The position numbers and the translations under genes are program-made. From assembly GCF_037113525.1 (NCBI RefSeq), contig NZ_CP146963.1:1488001-1552000 (forward strand): a stretch of DNA of 64,000 bases, read 5' to 3'. The notes below the pieces were generated by a model. It saw only the letters and a program-made list of their open reading frames with translations, ran no database searches and had not been told where the DNA came from. Each line of letters opens with the position of its first letter. Position 1 is the stretch's first letter. Below are positions 8,031 to 18,113 of the stretch, piece by piece. This DNA comes from Butyrivibrio fibrisolvens (GTDB lineage Bacteria > Bacillota > Clostridia > Lachnospirales > Lachnospiraceae).

Positions 8031-8474
8031 ATGGCAATCGCAGTAGATGTTGCAAAAGACCCAAAAGCAATAAAGCAGAAGTTCATCGGGAACTTCACGA
8101 AGCGTCAGGTCATTTGCTTTGGAGCGGCTGCTGTGGTGGGAGTACCATTTTATCTTCTGACAAGAAAGGTAATCGGGACGGACGTGGCTGCCCTGCTTAT
8201 GGTGGCAGTCATGCTCCCGTTCTTCTTCATAGCAATGTATGAAAAGGACGGAGTGCCTGCGGAGCAGTATCTAAAGCAGGTCATAGAGATGAAGTTCATC
8301 CGGCCCGGGATACGAAGGTATAAGGTGGAAAACCTCTACGAGCAGTTAAGAGAAAGAGAATCTATGGAAAAGGAGGTGGAAGCTCTTGAACGCAAGCAGA
8401 AACAATGGAAAGAAGGGCGCTACGGCAAAGTCGCAGAAAAGTTCAAAACAGCCTCAAAAGACAATAAAGAGTAA
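8031..8474 (+). CDS. PrgI family conjugation protein (VirB3-like)
   Basis: The protein has 147 residues from the ATG at 8031; a TTG at 8016 would add five residues. The phrase NFTKRQVICFGAAAVVGVPFY and the second hydrophobic segment (AALLMVAVMLPFFFIAMY) are the PrgI signature, a two-helix membrane protein that acts as VirB3 with VirB4. The Lys/Glu-rich coiled tail overlaps the virB4 start by 89 bases in another frame. A 12-codon ORF (7988-8026) ends 4 bases before this ATG and there is no good ribosome binding site directly in front, so translation may depend on reinitiation. Confidence 0.87.
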   Translation: MAIAVDVAKDPKAIKQKFIGNFTKRQVICFGAAAVVGVPFYLLTRKVIGTDVAALLMVAVMLPFFFIAMYEKDGVPAEQYLKQVIEMKFIRPGIRRYKVENLYEQLRERESMEKEVEALERKQKQWKEGRYGKVAEKFKTASKDNKE

Positions 8475-10938
8475 GGCGGGGGGCAAGTCGTTATTCGAGA
8501 GATTCACGGGGCTTACGCTCACGGAATTCTTAAAGCTCAAGAAGCTAAAGAAAACGCTCTCCGGAGATAATGGTCAGTCCGGAAAGCAGATTTCCACGCA
8601 GCAGACCATAACCTTTGACAAGATGTACAGCGATGGCATCTGCAAGGTACATAAGAACTATTACACGAAGATGATCGAGTTTTATGATCTAAACTACGTG
8701 CTCCTCGATGAAGAGGAGAGGGCGGATATCCTGGGGCTGTATTCACAGCTCATCAATTATTTCGATCCGACCATCAGCTTTCAGATATTCCTCTTTAACA
8801 GGCATGTGAATGAGGAAACACTGGCGGCACAGTTTGAGATCGCTCCGCAGGGAGATAAGTTTGACGATATCCGGGAGGAGTTTTCGGATATGTTAAAGAA
8901 ACTCTCCGCAAAGGGCAATAACGGAGTCATCAAAAGCAAATATATCATAGTAGGCATTGAAGCGGAGAATATCAGGGAAGCAAGACAGAGGTTCATCAGC
9001 ATTGAGGTTGATATCATCAAGAATCTTAAAAACCTTGGTACGAACGCAAAATGCCTTGACGGAAAGGAACGCTTAAAAATCCTGTATGAATTCTTCAATC
9101 AGGATAAGATGGAGCCTTTCCATTTTTCATTTAAGGAGATGGCGGAGTCCGGTAACAGCGTGAAAGATTATATCGCACCGCAGGGCTTTGAATTCCGTTT
9201 TCCCGGCAGATACAAGATGGGGCATATGTTTGGTGCGACAAAGTATCTGGATATCATATCCCCAAAGCTCAATGATGAGCTGCTTAAAAGGCTCTTGGAT
9301 ATTGACAGCAATATCTCCATATCCATTCATATGAGAACCATAGAGCCTATCGAAGCTATAAAGCTCCTTAAAAGGGCATTGTCGGATGTTCAGAAGACAA
9401 AGATTGACGAGCAGAAGAAAGCGGTACGTGCCGGATATGACATGGACATCCTTCCCACGGACATTGTTCTGTATGAAAAGAACACCATGGAGCTTTTGGA
9501 TGATCTGAATACAAGCAACCAGAAGCTTATCTGGACAACAATATTGATATCGGGCTTTGGAAGGAACAAGAAGGAACTGGAAAGCGTGTCACAGCGTATA
9601 TCCGGTATCATCCAGCAGGCAAATTGCCGTCTTATAGATCTTCAGTATAAGCAGGAAGTAGCTATGAACGCTGCGGCTCCCATCGGTATCAATAATACGG
9701 GAGAAGGCAGGCATCTTATCACAAAGAACCTGGCGATCCTTGTTCCGTTCAATACACAGGAGCTTTTCCAGTCGGGGCAGTCGTTGTATTACGGGCTTAA
9801 TGCCTTATCCAACAATATGATCATGGCAGACCGTAAGAAGCTGCGTACTCCGAACGGCGTAATCTTAGGTACGCCTGGGTCCGGTAAGTCGTTCTCCGCA
9901 AAGCGTGAGATATTGGGAAGTTTTCTTGTATCAAGGGACGATATTTTGATCTGTGATCCCGAGGGCGAGTATTTTCCTCTGGTAAAGGCACTTGGCGGCG
10001 AGGTGGTGAAGCTGGCAACCAATTCAAAGGATTATCTGAATCCAATGGATATACAGCTTTCCCACAAGAATGACAGAGAGGCTTTGAAACTGAAATCAGA
10101 CTTTCTGATCACGCTCTGTGATGCCATCGCAGGCGGTGAGACAGGTCTTGCCAATGATGAAAAGGGTATCATTGACCGTTGTATCGAGGGTATATACGAT
10201 GAGTATTTCAAGGATCCGAGACCGGAGAAGATGCCTATACTGGAAGATCTCTATAACGCTCTCGTAAAGTATGAACCGGATAAGGCGGTATCAGAGGAAC
10301 TTGCAATCGACGCAAAGCAGAAGGCCGTGCGTATTGCTAACAGCCTTGTGTTATATGTGCATGGTTCCCAGAACTATTTCAACCACAGGACAAATGTGGA
10401 TTCCCAGAACCGTATTGTCTGCTTTGATATCAGAGACCTTGGAAAACAGCTTAAAGAGCTGGGTATGCTGATCGTGCAGGATGCAGTGTGGAACAGGGTT
10501 TCAAGGAACCGTGAGCGCAGGGTGGCTACCCGCTATTACTGTGATGAGTTTCACTTGCTCCTTCGTGACAAGCAGACAGCGCAGTATTCCGTGGAAATAT
10601 GGAAGCGTTTCAGAAAGTGGGGCGGCATCCCGACAGGTCTTACACAGAACGTAGGCGACTTCCTGCGTTCAGAGGAGATTGAGGGTATACTTGGTAACTC
10701 GGACTTTGTATATCTTCTTAACCAGAATGCGAAGGATCAGGTGATCCTGGCAGATAAACTGGGACTTTCAGAGAAGCAGCTTCAGTATGTTACCAACTCT
10801 GAATCCGGATGCGGACTTATTCTCTTTAATGATGTGGTAATTCCTTTTGCAGACAGGTATCCGACAGATACCAAGACCTACGCAATCATGAATACCCGTC
10901 CACCTGAGAGTGAGGAGCAGACGGCAGATACAGAGTAG
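8386..10938 (+). CDS. virB4: VirB4-like conjugation ATPase
   Basis: The protein has 850 residues from a TTG at 8386 that has AGGAGG at the right distance. A Lys/Ser-rich N-terminal tail is followed by the CagE/VirB4-like middle domain and a C-terminal P-loop domain. The latter has GTPGSGKS near 495-502, ICDPEGEYF near 522-530 and the Walker B region YYCDEFHLLL near 717-726. VirB4 powers assembly and substrate movement of the type IV secretion channel at the membrane. Length and motif order match intact relatives. The start lies inside the PrgI gene, so the two products are translationally linked. Confidence 0.93.
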   Translation: MNASRNNGKKGATAKSQKSSKQPQKTIKSKAGGKSLFERFTGLTLTEFLKLKKLKKTLSGDNGQSGKQISTQQTITFDKMYSDGICKVHKNYYTKMIEFYDLNYVLLDEEERADILGLYSQLINYFDPTISFQIFLFNRHVNEETLAAQFEIAPQGDKFDDIREEFSDMLKKLSAKGNNGVIKSKYIIVGIEAENIREARQRFISIEVDIIKNLKNLGTNAKCLDGKERLKILYEFFNQDKMEPFHFSFKEMAESGNSVKDYIAPQGFEFRFPGRYKMGHMFGATKYLDIISPKLNDELLKRLLDIDSNISISIHMRTIEPIEAIKLLKRALSDVQKTKIDEQKKAVRAGYDMDILPTDIVLYEKNTMELLDDLNTSNQKLIWTTILISGFGRNKKELESVSQRISGIIQQANCRLIDLQYKQEVAMNAAAPIGINNTGEGRHLITKNLAILVPFNTQELFQSGQSLYYGLNALSNNMIMADRKKLRTPNGVILGTPGSGKSFSAKREILGSFLVSRDDILICDPEGEYFPLVKALGGEVVKLATNSKDYLNPMDIQLSHKNDREALKLKSDFLITLCDAIAGGETGLANDEKGIIDRCIEGIYDEYFKDPRPEKMPILEDLYNALVKYEPDKAVSEELAIDAKQKAVRIANSLVLYVHGSQNYFNHRTNVDSQNRIVCFDIRDLGKQLKELGMLIVQDAVWNRVSRNRERRVATRYYCDEFHLLLRDKQTAQYSVEIWKRFRKWGGIPTGLTQNVGDFLRSEEIEGILGNSDFVYLLNQNAKDQVILADKLGLSEKQLQYVTNSESGCGLILFNDVVIPFADRYPTDTKTYAIMNTRPPESEEQTADTE

Positions 10939-10951
10939 GGAGATGATACGG

Positions 10952-13444
10952 ATGGCGAAGAATAAGAAGAGTGCAGCAAGGCAGGCAGCATCAGTACAGA
11001 ACGCGATGAAGCAGGAAAAGTTTGATGCAAAAGCCGATGCCGGGGATTTTAAGAAAGCACGTGCGGGTCCTGCGGGATCCGCAGAGGTAAAGATGAAAAG
11101 CAGTGCGGCAAAAAGCGGTATGCACAAAGCAAAGGCAGTAAGCGAAGCACAGGAGATGTTTAATGCTGCGCCTGTAAATGCGGCGGCCAAAGCGGAGGAG
11201 AAGAGCAGAAAGGTCAATCAGGAATTTTTCAGCAGACATGAAAATGAAGATGAAAAGAATACTGAGTATGCTTCTCAGCGTGAGGAAACAAGGGCGCTCA
11301 GAAAGCACAGGCAGCATGAGAGCCGTGTCCGTGTTAAGGGCAGTTTCATCCAGTCGGATGGTGATTTCCATGGCAAGGCAGGCTTTGTGGAAGAGGCCGG
11401 AGCAGAGGTGGCAGGCAGTAAGAAACTTGAAACTCTTCAGAAGAAAGTGGAGAAAACCGCAGACAAAACGAAGAAAGCAAGGAAAAAGTTGCCACAGCGC
11501 AAGGAATATAAGTTGGTGCGCCACTTTGATGAAAAGACCGGAAAGACCACTTATGAGCTTCAGACCAACAAGGTCATAAAGAAAGCGAAAAGGGATAATC
11601 CGGTAACAGCAGCAAGCCGCAGGACGATGATGGAAGCCCAGGGCATAGCCCATCAGAAGATTACTGAAAATGAAAAAGACAACTCCGGAGTGGAGGCAGC
11701 CCACAGGTCAGAGGAGGCAGGCGAAGCCGTGATTGTCCATGCAAAGAATATCAGGCAGGGCGTACAGGCAAAGCGTGTAAAAAAGGTAGCTATTGCTGAA
11801 AAGAAGCAGTTTAAGGCAGAGGTGAACTTCCGGTATCAGAAATATCTGGAGGACAACCCGCAGATGAAGAAGAAGCTTCTTCAAAAGCGTCTGCAGAAAC
11901 AGCGGATCAAAAGGGAGTACGCCAAGGCTATAAAGAAAGGTTCGGCAGAGGCTAAGCAGGCAGCCGGATACGCACAGAAGGCGGCAAAGACAACAACAAA
12001 TATGGCACGAAAGGTAGCAGAGTTCGCAAGGAAGCATATCGGGGCGATAGCAACAATAGGCTTGTTCGGACTCTTTTTTATGCTCATTGCGGCGGGTATA
12101 TCAAGCTGCTCTGCCGTGCTTAACGGAGGTCTTTCCGCAACCATGGCAGGAAGCTATCAGAGCCAGCCTGCGCAGCTTGACGCATCGGATGAAGCTATGA
12201 CTTCAAGGGAAATGGCATTGCAGAACACCATCGACAATATTGAAACGGACTATCCAGATTACGACGAGTATAACTATAACCTCGAAGAGATCGGGCATAA
12301 CCCATTCACGCTGATTAATTATCTTTCGGCGATAAAAGTGGATGTTGTTGCTGCAGACTGTGATGCAGAGATTGAGTCATTGTTTGATGAGATGTATGAG
12401 CTGACACTTACGCCAAGAGAAGAAACAAGGACAAGGACGGTCACACAGACCAATGAAGAAACCGGAGAAGAGGAAGAAGTGGAAGAGGAATATACCGTGA
12501 CTATCCTTGATGTGGAGCTTACAAGAAAGCCTTTGGAGGATATCGTTGCGGAGCGTCTTACCGGGAATGATGATGCGAGCGTGTTATATGCGGCATATCA
12601 GCAGACCAATGGTGCATTGCAGCAGTTTTACACGCCTCTTGATACGGACTGGTACAGCCTTATAAAGAGCTATTACGGTTATAGGAAGAATCCCATCACT
12701 GGAGAAAACCAGTTCCACAGGGGTATTGATATAGCAGTGCCGGAGGGAACGGAAGTGTATGCCGGACATGATGGAGCGGTCACAACGGCTGAGTATAACG
12801 ATGATTACGGGAATTATATCGTGATCACGGATTCTAAGGGCTTTGTAACGAAGTATGCCCATCTGGAGAGCATGAATGTCAGCGCAGGCCAGACGGTAAA
12901 GCACGGCGCAGTCATCGGAAAGACAGGAAGTACAGGAGCGGTGACAGGAAGCCATCTGCATCTGGAGTGTTTGTCGGGCGGTGAGTATTACAATCCGCTC
13001 TTTTATTTTGAGAACGGTAACGGCTCAATATACGGCACAACAGATCCGATAGGCGGAAGTGGTGATGTAGCTGCGCTTATCGCAGAGGCGGAGAACTATC
13101 TTGGATACCCTTATGTTTGGGGTGGAAGTAGTCCATCAACGAGCTTCGACTGTTCGGGCTTTGTGTGTTATGTGGTAACGCACAGCGGATACTACAATCT
13201 GCCACGTACCACGGCACAGGGTATTTATAACCAGTGCCAGCATATTAGCGCATCAGAAGCGAGAGCCGGAGACATTATCTTTTTCACGGGCACTTATAAT
13301 TCGGGAAATCCTGTGACACACGTAGGAATATATGTGGGTGGCGGGCAGATGATTCATTGCGGAGACCCTATCAAGTATTCCTCAATCAATACACCATACT
13401 GGCAGAGCCATTTCTATGCTTTTGGCAGATTGCCGGGACATTAA
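10952..13444 (+). CDS. CD1108-family cell-wall hydrolase with M23 and NlpC/P60 domains
   Basis: The protein has about 830 residues from the ATG at 10952 (GGGAGA 9 bases upstream). The first 340 residues are a long Lys/Ala/Glu-rich cytoplasmic region. A single membrane helix (IGAIATIGLFGLFFMLIAAG) lies near 360-380. Outside it are an acidic linker, an M23 peptidase domain (HRGID near 589, HLHLE near 670) and an NlpC/P60 domain with the catalytic Cys in FDCSGF near 733 and His in THVGIYVG. It is the VirB1-like enzyme that opens peptidoglycan for the mating channel, here with two endopeptidase types on one anchor. Both metal-binding and thiol motifs look intact. Confidence 0.92.
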   Translation: MAKNKKSAARQAASVQNAMKQEKFDAKADAGDFKKARAGPAGSAEVKMKSSAAKSGMHKAKAVSEAQEMFNAAPVNAAAKAEEKSRKVNQEFFSRHENEDEKNTEYASQREETRALRKHRQHESRVRVKGSFIQSDGDFHGKAGFVEEAGAEVAGSKKLETLQKKVEKTADKTKKARKKLPQRKEYKLVRHFDEKTGKTTYELQTNKVIKKAKRDNPVTAASRRTMMEAQGIAHQKITENEKDNSGVEAAHRSEEAGEAVIVHAKNIRQGVQAKRVKKVAIAEKKQFKAEVNFRYQKYLEDNPQMKKKLLQKRLQKQRIKREYAKAIKKGSAEAKQAAGYAQKAAKTTTNMARKVAEFARKHIGAIATIGLFGLFFMLIAAGISSCSAVLNGGLSATMAGSYQSQPAQLDASDEAMTSREMALQNTIDNIETDYPDYDEYNYNLEEIGHNPFTLINYLSAIKVDVVAADCDAEIESLFDEMYELTLTPREETRTRTVTQTNEETGEEEEVEEEYTVTILDVELTRKPLEDIVAERLTGNDDASVLYAAYQQTNGALQQFYTPLDTDWYSLIKSYYGYRKNPITGENQFHRGIDIAVPEGTEVYAGHDGAVTTAEYNDDYGNYIVITDSKGFVTKYAHLESMNVSAGQTVKHGAVIGKTGSTGAVTGSHLHLECLSGGEYYNPLFYFENGNGSIYGTTDPIGGSGDVAALIAEAENYLGYPYVWGGSSPSTSFDCSGFVCYVVTHSGYYNLPRTTAQGIYNQCQHISASEARAGDIIFFTGTYNSGNPVTHVGIYVGGGQMIHCGDPIKYSSINTPYWQSHFYAFGRLPGH

Positions 13445-13456
13445 GGAGGCAGTTTT

Positions 13457-13771
13457 TTGAAAAGAGAGACAATCAGGAAAAACCGCATCCATGCCGCAGA
13501 GAAAAAAGAGTATTACACAGAGCGTGAAAAATACTGGGCAAGGCTCGAACAGGAAGCGGACGATGCGGAAGCTATGAAGATTATCAGAAAGAAACATATT
13601 ACGCCTGAGCAGCTTGCGGTGTTTAACAGCCTTTCGGAAAAAGAGGTTGCAAAGATCCTTGCTGCGAGGGAGAAAGAGACAACAGATGCCCTGCCTGCGG
13701 ATGAAGGCGGGGCAGAGGATTCAGAAAATGAAGAGGAGACAAACGAAAATGCAAAGAAAGTTATCAGTTAG
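13457..13771 (+). CDS. Small acidic/coiled protein of the conjugation module
   Basis: The protein has 104 residues from a TTG at 13457, with AAGGAGG nine bases upstream. It is highly charged: a basic N-terminal half (KRETIRKNRIHAAEKKEYY), a helix-rich middle (ITPEQLAVFNSLSEKEVAKIL) and a Glu-rich end. It occupies the position where similar elements carry a small DUF4315-type gene, but the sequence does not clearly match. The last 23 bases overlap the next gene. The function is unknown; a cytoplasmic partner of the hydrolase or of the DUF4366 protein is possible. Confidence 0.7.
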   Translation: MKRETIRKNRIHAAEKKEYYTEREKYWARLEQEADDAEAMKIIRKKHITPEQLAVFNSLSEKEVAKILAAREKETTDALPADEGGAEDSENEEETNENAKKVIS

Positions 13772-15503
13772 GATTATGGCATCGCTCATTTTATCAATAA
13801 TGCTTTTTGCATTGCCGATAGGGGCGTTTATGGCGAACAATTCAACAGCAATTTCTGCTTATGCAGAAGAATCTGTCAGCGGAAATAATGCAGGAGAGAG
13901 CAGCACGGGTGATAGCAGCAATCATGCAGCATCTGAAGGAGAAAGTGTATCAGAAAATGGTTCCGAAGAAGATTCGTCAGGCGACAGTTCTTCAGAAAGC
14001 GGAAGTTTGGACAATTCCAGTGAAGGGCAGTCTGAAAATGGTCAGACTGATGTTTGTATCTGTGGCAGCAAATGCAGCCAGTATGAATATGACAAGGACT
14101 GTCCTGTATGTAGTGCAGATTATAAGAATTGCGCTTATAAGGAGCCAAGTGTGAAGATTACTATAAAAGTCCCAAGCGGATGGTATTCAAGTGGAACTTC
14201 TGTAAAGGTCACATTTAAGGCAGAGGATATCCTTGATACCGGAAATTTTGCGATAAAGTCAGTAAAAGCAAAGATCGGACAGAACGGAAGCTATAACGAT
14301 GTTACTGAGGATATGTTCCTTGAGATTTCTGAGAACTGCACAGTATATGTGCTTGTGACGGATGCAAGGGATAAGAGCTATGAAAGAAGCCGTTCCATTA
14401 AGTGCTTTGATACAAGCAAGCCAACATTAAATGCGGCTGTGTCCGATGGGCTTCTTACTATCCAGGCATCGGACAACGACTCCGGAATAAAGGTAATATA
14501 TGTGAACGGCTATGAGTTCACTGACATTACAAACGGTACGGTAAACATCCGTCTTTCCCAGTTTGATGCTGGATATGAGTATTTTACTATTACAGCCATG
14601 GATAAAGCAGGCAATGTATCTGAAGTTTACAAGACAAAGAATCCATATTACAAGGATCCGAATTCAAGTGATAATACAAATCCTGCGGAACAGCTTCCGG
14701 TAAATGCGGAGGCGACAAAGCCTTCAAGTGCAACTGCCACGGTCACAGAGCATACAAAGACTGATGCCGATGGAAATATTTCTGACAGTGTGGGTACAAA
14801 AGCTTCTCCTGAAGCTCAGAAAAAAGAAGAGTTTAAGAAGGCTGATGAAGAGGAGGCGGCATTGTCAGAGGACAGTGAGGATAAGAAACAGGGAAAAGAG
14901 TTCTATACCATCGAGGCTGCAAGCGGCAAGGTGTTTTACTTGGTCATTGACCGTGATGGGGAAGAGGAGATGGTATATTTCCTTACAGAGATTACAGAGA
15001 ATGACCTTTTGAATGTGACAACGGATAATTCTGAGACTCTACCTAAGAATTCCGCAGCCCTTGAATCACAGATTCCTGTGGCAGAGAGTGCGCTTCCAAA
15101 TAATAACACTGACATTGATGACACCCATGAGGTAGAAACGCCTGCAGAACAGGTCGAAGAACCATCAGAGGAACAGGAAAGCGAAGAACCGGAAGAACCA
15201 GAGAAGCCCGTAAAGAGCAATCCGATTTTGGGGTATATCATCATGGCAATCCTTGGCGGTGGCGTGATCGGAGCGGCCTATTATTTTAAGGTCGTAAAGA
15301 AGAAGCAGGACGGTGATTTCTACGAAGATGAGGACGAAGATCCTGATGAAGAGGTTTACCCGGACGATGCCGAAGAGGAAAAAGATGAGGAAGATGATTT
15401 CCTCGACAGAGAATATGATGGTGAACCTTCAAGACCGGCAAATGACATATCGGAAGAAGATGTTACAGAAACAGTTGAAGATGCTGATACAGAGGAGGAG
15501 TAA
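13749..15503 (+). CDS. DUF4366 / CD1107-family secreted, membrane-anchored protein
   Basis: The protein has 584 residues from the ATG at 13749; the open frame extends upstream but without a signal-compatible start. A signal peptide (RIMASLILSIMLFALPIGAFM) is followed by a Ser/Gly/Glu-rich linker, a short Cys cluster (VCICGSKCS, then CPVCSADYKNC) and Ig-like beta-rich domains. Near the C terminus there is one membrane helix (ILGYIIMAILGGGVIGAAYYF) and a very acidic cytoplasmic tail. This is the usual DUF4366 layout, found after the wall hydrolase in Tn1549-like elements. It probably acts at the cell surface in mating-pair contact; that role is inferred. Confidence 0.85.
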   Translation: MQRKLSVRIMASLILSIMLFALPIGAFMANNSTAISAYAEESVSGNNAGESSTGDSSNHAASEGESVSENGSEEDSSGDSSSESGSLDNSSEGQSENGQTDVCICGSKCSQYEYDKDCPVCSADYKNCAYKEPSVKITIKVPSGWYSSGTSVKVTFKAEDILDTGNFAIKSVKAKIGQNGSYNDVTEDMFLEISENCTVYVLVTDARDKSYERSRSIKCFDTSKPTLNAAVSDGLLTIQASDNDSGIKVIYVNGYEFTDITNGTVNIRLSQFDAGYEYFTITAMDKAGNVSEVYKTKNPYYKDPNSSDNTNPAEQLPVNAEATKPSSATATVTEHTKTDADGNISDSVGTKASPEAQKKEEFKKADEEEAALSEDSEDKKQGKEFYTIEAASGKVFYLVIDRDGEEEMVYFLTEITENDLLNVTTDNSETLPKNSAALESQIPVAESALPNNNTDIDDTHEVETPAEQVEEPSEEQESEEPEEPEKPVKSNPILGYIIMAILGGGVIGAAYYFKVVKKKQDGDFYEDEDEDPDEEVYPDDAEEEKDEEDDFLDREYDGEPSRPANDISEEDVTETVEDADTEEE

Positions 15504-15509
15504 AAATCT

Positions 15510-15998
15510 ATGGAACAGACAGTAGAAAAAACAAAGATGGAAGAGGTTACCCTTAAGTTTGGAAAAGGATGTGTGGGAGAGCCTTTTACCGGAAAAGATG
15601 GTAAGGAATATAAACAGATCCTTATCCCGAACAAGGATGAGAACGATCATACACCATGGGCAACTTTTGTTGTAAAGGCAAACGCAGTGCATGAGGATAA
15701 GTTTGGAAAGGGCATGTGGCTGAAGCTTCCTGCTGATGGACATACCACAGTGCGTAAAGATCATTGCATTGGCGAAGACGCTGATGGGAAGAAAATCTGG
15801 GAGACTGATAAGACCAAGGTTTCTAATAAAGAGCTGAAAGGAATGGTTGAATTTTATAAGGCAAGGAGTAAGGACAAGGACGAGAAGCCAAGAGAATCCC
15901 TGAAGGACAGGCTTTCAGATAAGAAGGCTGAAGTATCGCAGCAGAAGCACGATGTGCCACAGAAGGCTGCCAGCAAGTCAAAGGAAGCGTCATTATAA
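15510..15998 (+). CDS. Conserved conjugation-module protein with C-terminal R-x-S-L motif
   Basis: The protein has 162 residues. The first 110 are beta-rich with no membrane segment (FGKGCVGEPFTGKDGKEYKQ, then WATFVVKANAV) and look like a compact single domain; a single-strand-binding-like OB fold is possible but not shown. The C-terminal tail is Lys/Ser-rich and contains RESLKDRLSDKKAEV at 128-142, the motif shared with four other proteins of the element. The gene follows the DUF4366 gene by 6 bases and precedes topB by 10, so it is in the same operon. Confidence 0.7.
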   Translation: MEQTVEKTKMEEVTLKFGKGCVGEPFTGKDGKEYKQILIPNKDENDHTPWATFVVKANAVHEDKFGKGMWLKLPADGHTTVRKDHCIGEDADGKKIWETDKTKVSNKELKGMVEFYKARSKDKDEKPRESLKDRLSDKKAEVSQQKHDVPQKAASKSKEASL

Positions 15999-16008
15999 GG
16001 AGGCGCTT

Positions 16009-18108
16009 ATGAGCAGGCTTGTGATTACGGAAAAACCAAGTGTGGCCAGAGCGTATGCCGATGCACTTGGTGCAAAAGAAGTTAAAGACGGCTATATTGA
16101 AGGAAACGGATATATCATTTCGTGGTGCGTTGGTCATCTGGTTGAGTTGGCACAGCCGGAATTGTATGATGCGTTATTAAAGAAATGGTCTTATGGTTCG
16201 CTACCGATCATGCCGAAAACATGGAAGTATGAAATAAAAAAAGATACCAAGGCTCAGTTTAAAGTTTTGAAGAAGCTCATGCACGATAAAGAAGTCACAG
16301 AGACAATCTGTGCTACTGATGCCGGGCGTGAGGGAGAACTGATCTTCCGGCTTGTATACGAAATGGCGGGATGCGATAAGCCTATCAAGCGCCTGTGGCT
16401 TTCATCCATGGAAGAAAGTGCTATAAAAGAGGGTTTTGGTAACCTGCGTCCCGGATATATGTACAATGACCTGTATCAGAGTGCATTGTGCAGACAGCAG
16501 GCAGACTGGCTTGTTGGTATCAATGGCACAAGACTATTTACTGTGCTGTATAACAGGCTCCTGAAAGTTGGCAGGGTGCAGACGCCGACACTTGCAATGC
16601 TTGTGGACAGGGAAGCTGCAATACAGGGTTTTAAGAAAGAACCTTTTTATACCTGCCACATTAATGTGAATGGCATGGATGCAGTATCGGAAAAGTTCAA
16701 GACGAAGGATGAAGCAACTGCTGTAGAGGGGGCTGCTATCTTTGACGAGGTGCGTGTCACAAAAGTGGAAGAGGAGAATAAAAGCATGGCGCCGCCAAGG
16801 CTCTATGACCTGACAACACTTCAAAGGGATGCGAACCGTATTTTTGGATTTACGGCGAAGCAGACACTGGAATACACTCAGAGCCTTTATGAAAAACGGC
16901 TTTGTACCTATCCGAGAACGGACAGCCAGTACCTGTCCGATGATATGGGGCAGACCAGTGTAAATGTGATTGAAGCAGTATTCAAAAATGTAGTAAAGCA
17001 GCCACAGGATTATTCTCCGGATATCGGAAGAATCCTTAACAGCAAGAAGGTCACTGACCATCACGCTATTATTCCTACAATGGAAATAACAAAATTCAAT
17101 ATGGATGAACTAGCAGAGGGAGAGAAGAAGATTCTTTCCCTCATTTCATATCGTGTTTTATGTGCGACAGCGGGCAGGCATGAGTATAAGGGAGTGAAAG
17201 TGGAATTATCCTGCGGAGGTTATTTATTCCACGCAAGCGGAAAGACTGTCATATCTGACGGTTATAAAAAATATGAAAAAATGCTTGCTGACAGGTTCAA
17301 GGTCAGATCAAATCCCGAAGATGAGGAAGAGGTTTTGCCACAGTTCCGGGAGGGGCAGACATTCCGTGATGTGAATTCGAAGGTGGTGGAAGGCTTCACA
17401 CAGCCACCAAAACCATTTACGGAAGATACGCTTTTAAAATATATGGAAACTGCCGGTGCGTCAGAGATGGACGATGAAGTGGAGCGAAAGGGGCTTGGTA
17501 CGCCTGCCACAAGAGCGGACATCATTGAAAAGCTCGTGCATGACGGTTTTGTAAAACGTGATAAGAAAAAGCTCGTTCCTACGGATGACGGAATGAAGCT
17601 CATTGCAATCCTTCCGGATGTGGTGAAGTCACCACAGATGACGGCGGATTGGGAGAATGCGCTTGTCCTTGTTTCAAAGGGAGAGATGAGCGCAGATGCC
17701 TTTATGAAAGGTATCAGAGACATGGTAACAGATTTAGTAAAAACATATAGTTGCGTAAAAGAGGAGGGAAAAAAGATGTTTGGATCAGAAAACGCAATCG
17801 GAAAATGCCCGAAGTGTGGCGGGGATGTAGTTGTAGGCAAGTTTGGCGTCTATTGCACTGAAAAGTGTGGAATGAGCCTCGGCTATGCCATTGGAAAGAA
17901 GCTGGATGATGAGCAGGTGAAGAAGCTGCTCAACGGAGAGAAGATTCTCATGAAAGGACTTAAGAGCAAGAAAGGCGGAACTTATGACGCATACCTTAAG
18001 CCTGAAGGAGTGGAAGCATACGACTATACCAATAAAGATGGTGATGAAAAGAGCGGCTTCCAGTTCAAATTCAGCTTCGAATTTCCAGAACGAAAGAAGG
18101 GAGAGTGA
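16009..18108 (+). CDS. topB: DNA topoisomerase III (type IA)
   Basis: The protein has 699 residues from the ATG at 16009 (AAGGAGG upstream). The TOPRIM domain begins RLVITEKPSVARAYAD and includes TDAGREGELIFR near 103-114. The catalytic tyrosine is in LCTYPRTDSQYL near residue 301. The RVQTPTLAMLVDRE segment and a C-terminal zinc-ribbon-like part (CPKCGGDV, then CTEKCG) fit element-borne TopB proteins. It relaxes or decatenates DNA, probably helping single-strand transfer or replication of the element. All core motifs are present. It is tightly coupled to both neighbours. Confidence 0.95.
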   Translation: MSRLVITEKPSVARAYADALGAKEVKDGYIEGNGYIISWCVGHLVELAQPELYDALLKKWSYGSLPIMPKTWKYEIKKDTKAQFKVLKKLMHDKEVTETICATDAGREGELIFRLVYEMAGCDKPIKRLWLSSMEESAIKEGFGNLRPGYMYNDLYQSALCRQQADWLVGINGTRLFTVLYNRLLKVGRVQTPTLAMLVDREAAIQGFKKEPFYTCHINVNGMDAVSEKFKTKDEATAVEGAAIFDEVRVTKVEEENKSMAPPRLYDLTTLQRDANRIFGFTAKQTLEYTQSLYEKRLCTYPRTDSQYLSDDMGQTSVNVIEAVFKNVVKQPQDYSPDIGRILNSKKVTDHHAIIPTMEITKFNMDELAEGEKKILSLISYRVLCATAGRHEYKGVKVELSCGGYLFHASGKTVISDGYKKYEKMLADRFKVRSNPEDEEEVLPQFREGQTFRDVNSKVVEGFTQPPKPFTEDTLLKYMETAGASEMDDEVERKGLGTPATRADIIEKLVHDGFVKRDKKKLVPTDDGMKLIAILPDVVKSPQMTADWENALVLVSKGEMSADAFMKGIRDMVTDLVKTYSCVKEEGKKMFGSENAIGKCPKCGGDVVVGKFGVYCTEKCGMSLGYAIGKKLDDEQVKKLLNGEKILMKGLKSKKGGTYDAYLKPEGVEAYDYTNKDGDEKSGFQFKFSFEFPERKKGE

Positions 18109-18113
18109 GTGGC

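Noticed and set aside
10768..12144. Several long minus-strand frames with Cys/Leu/Phe-rich products
   Set aside because: They are antisense to the Lys/Ala-rich part of the wall hydrolase and lack starts with ribosome binding sites.
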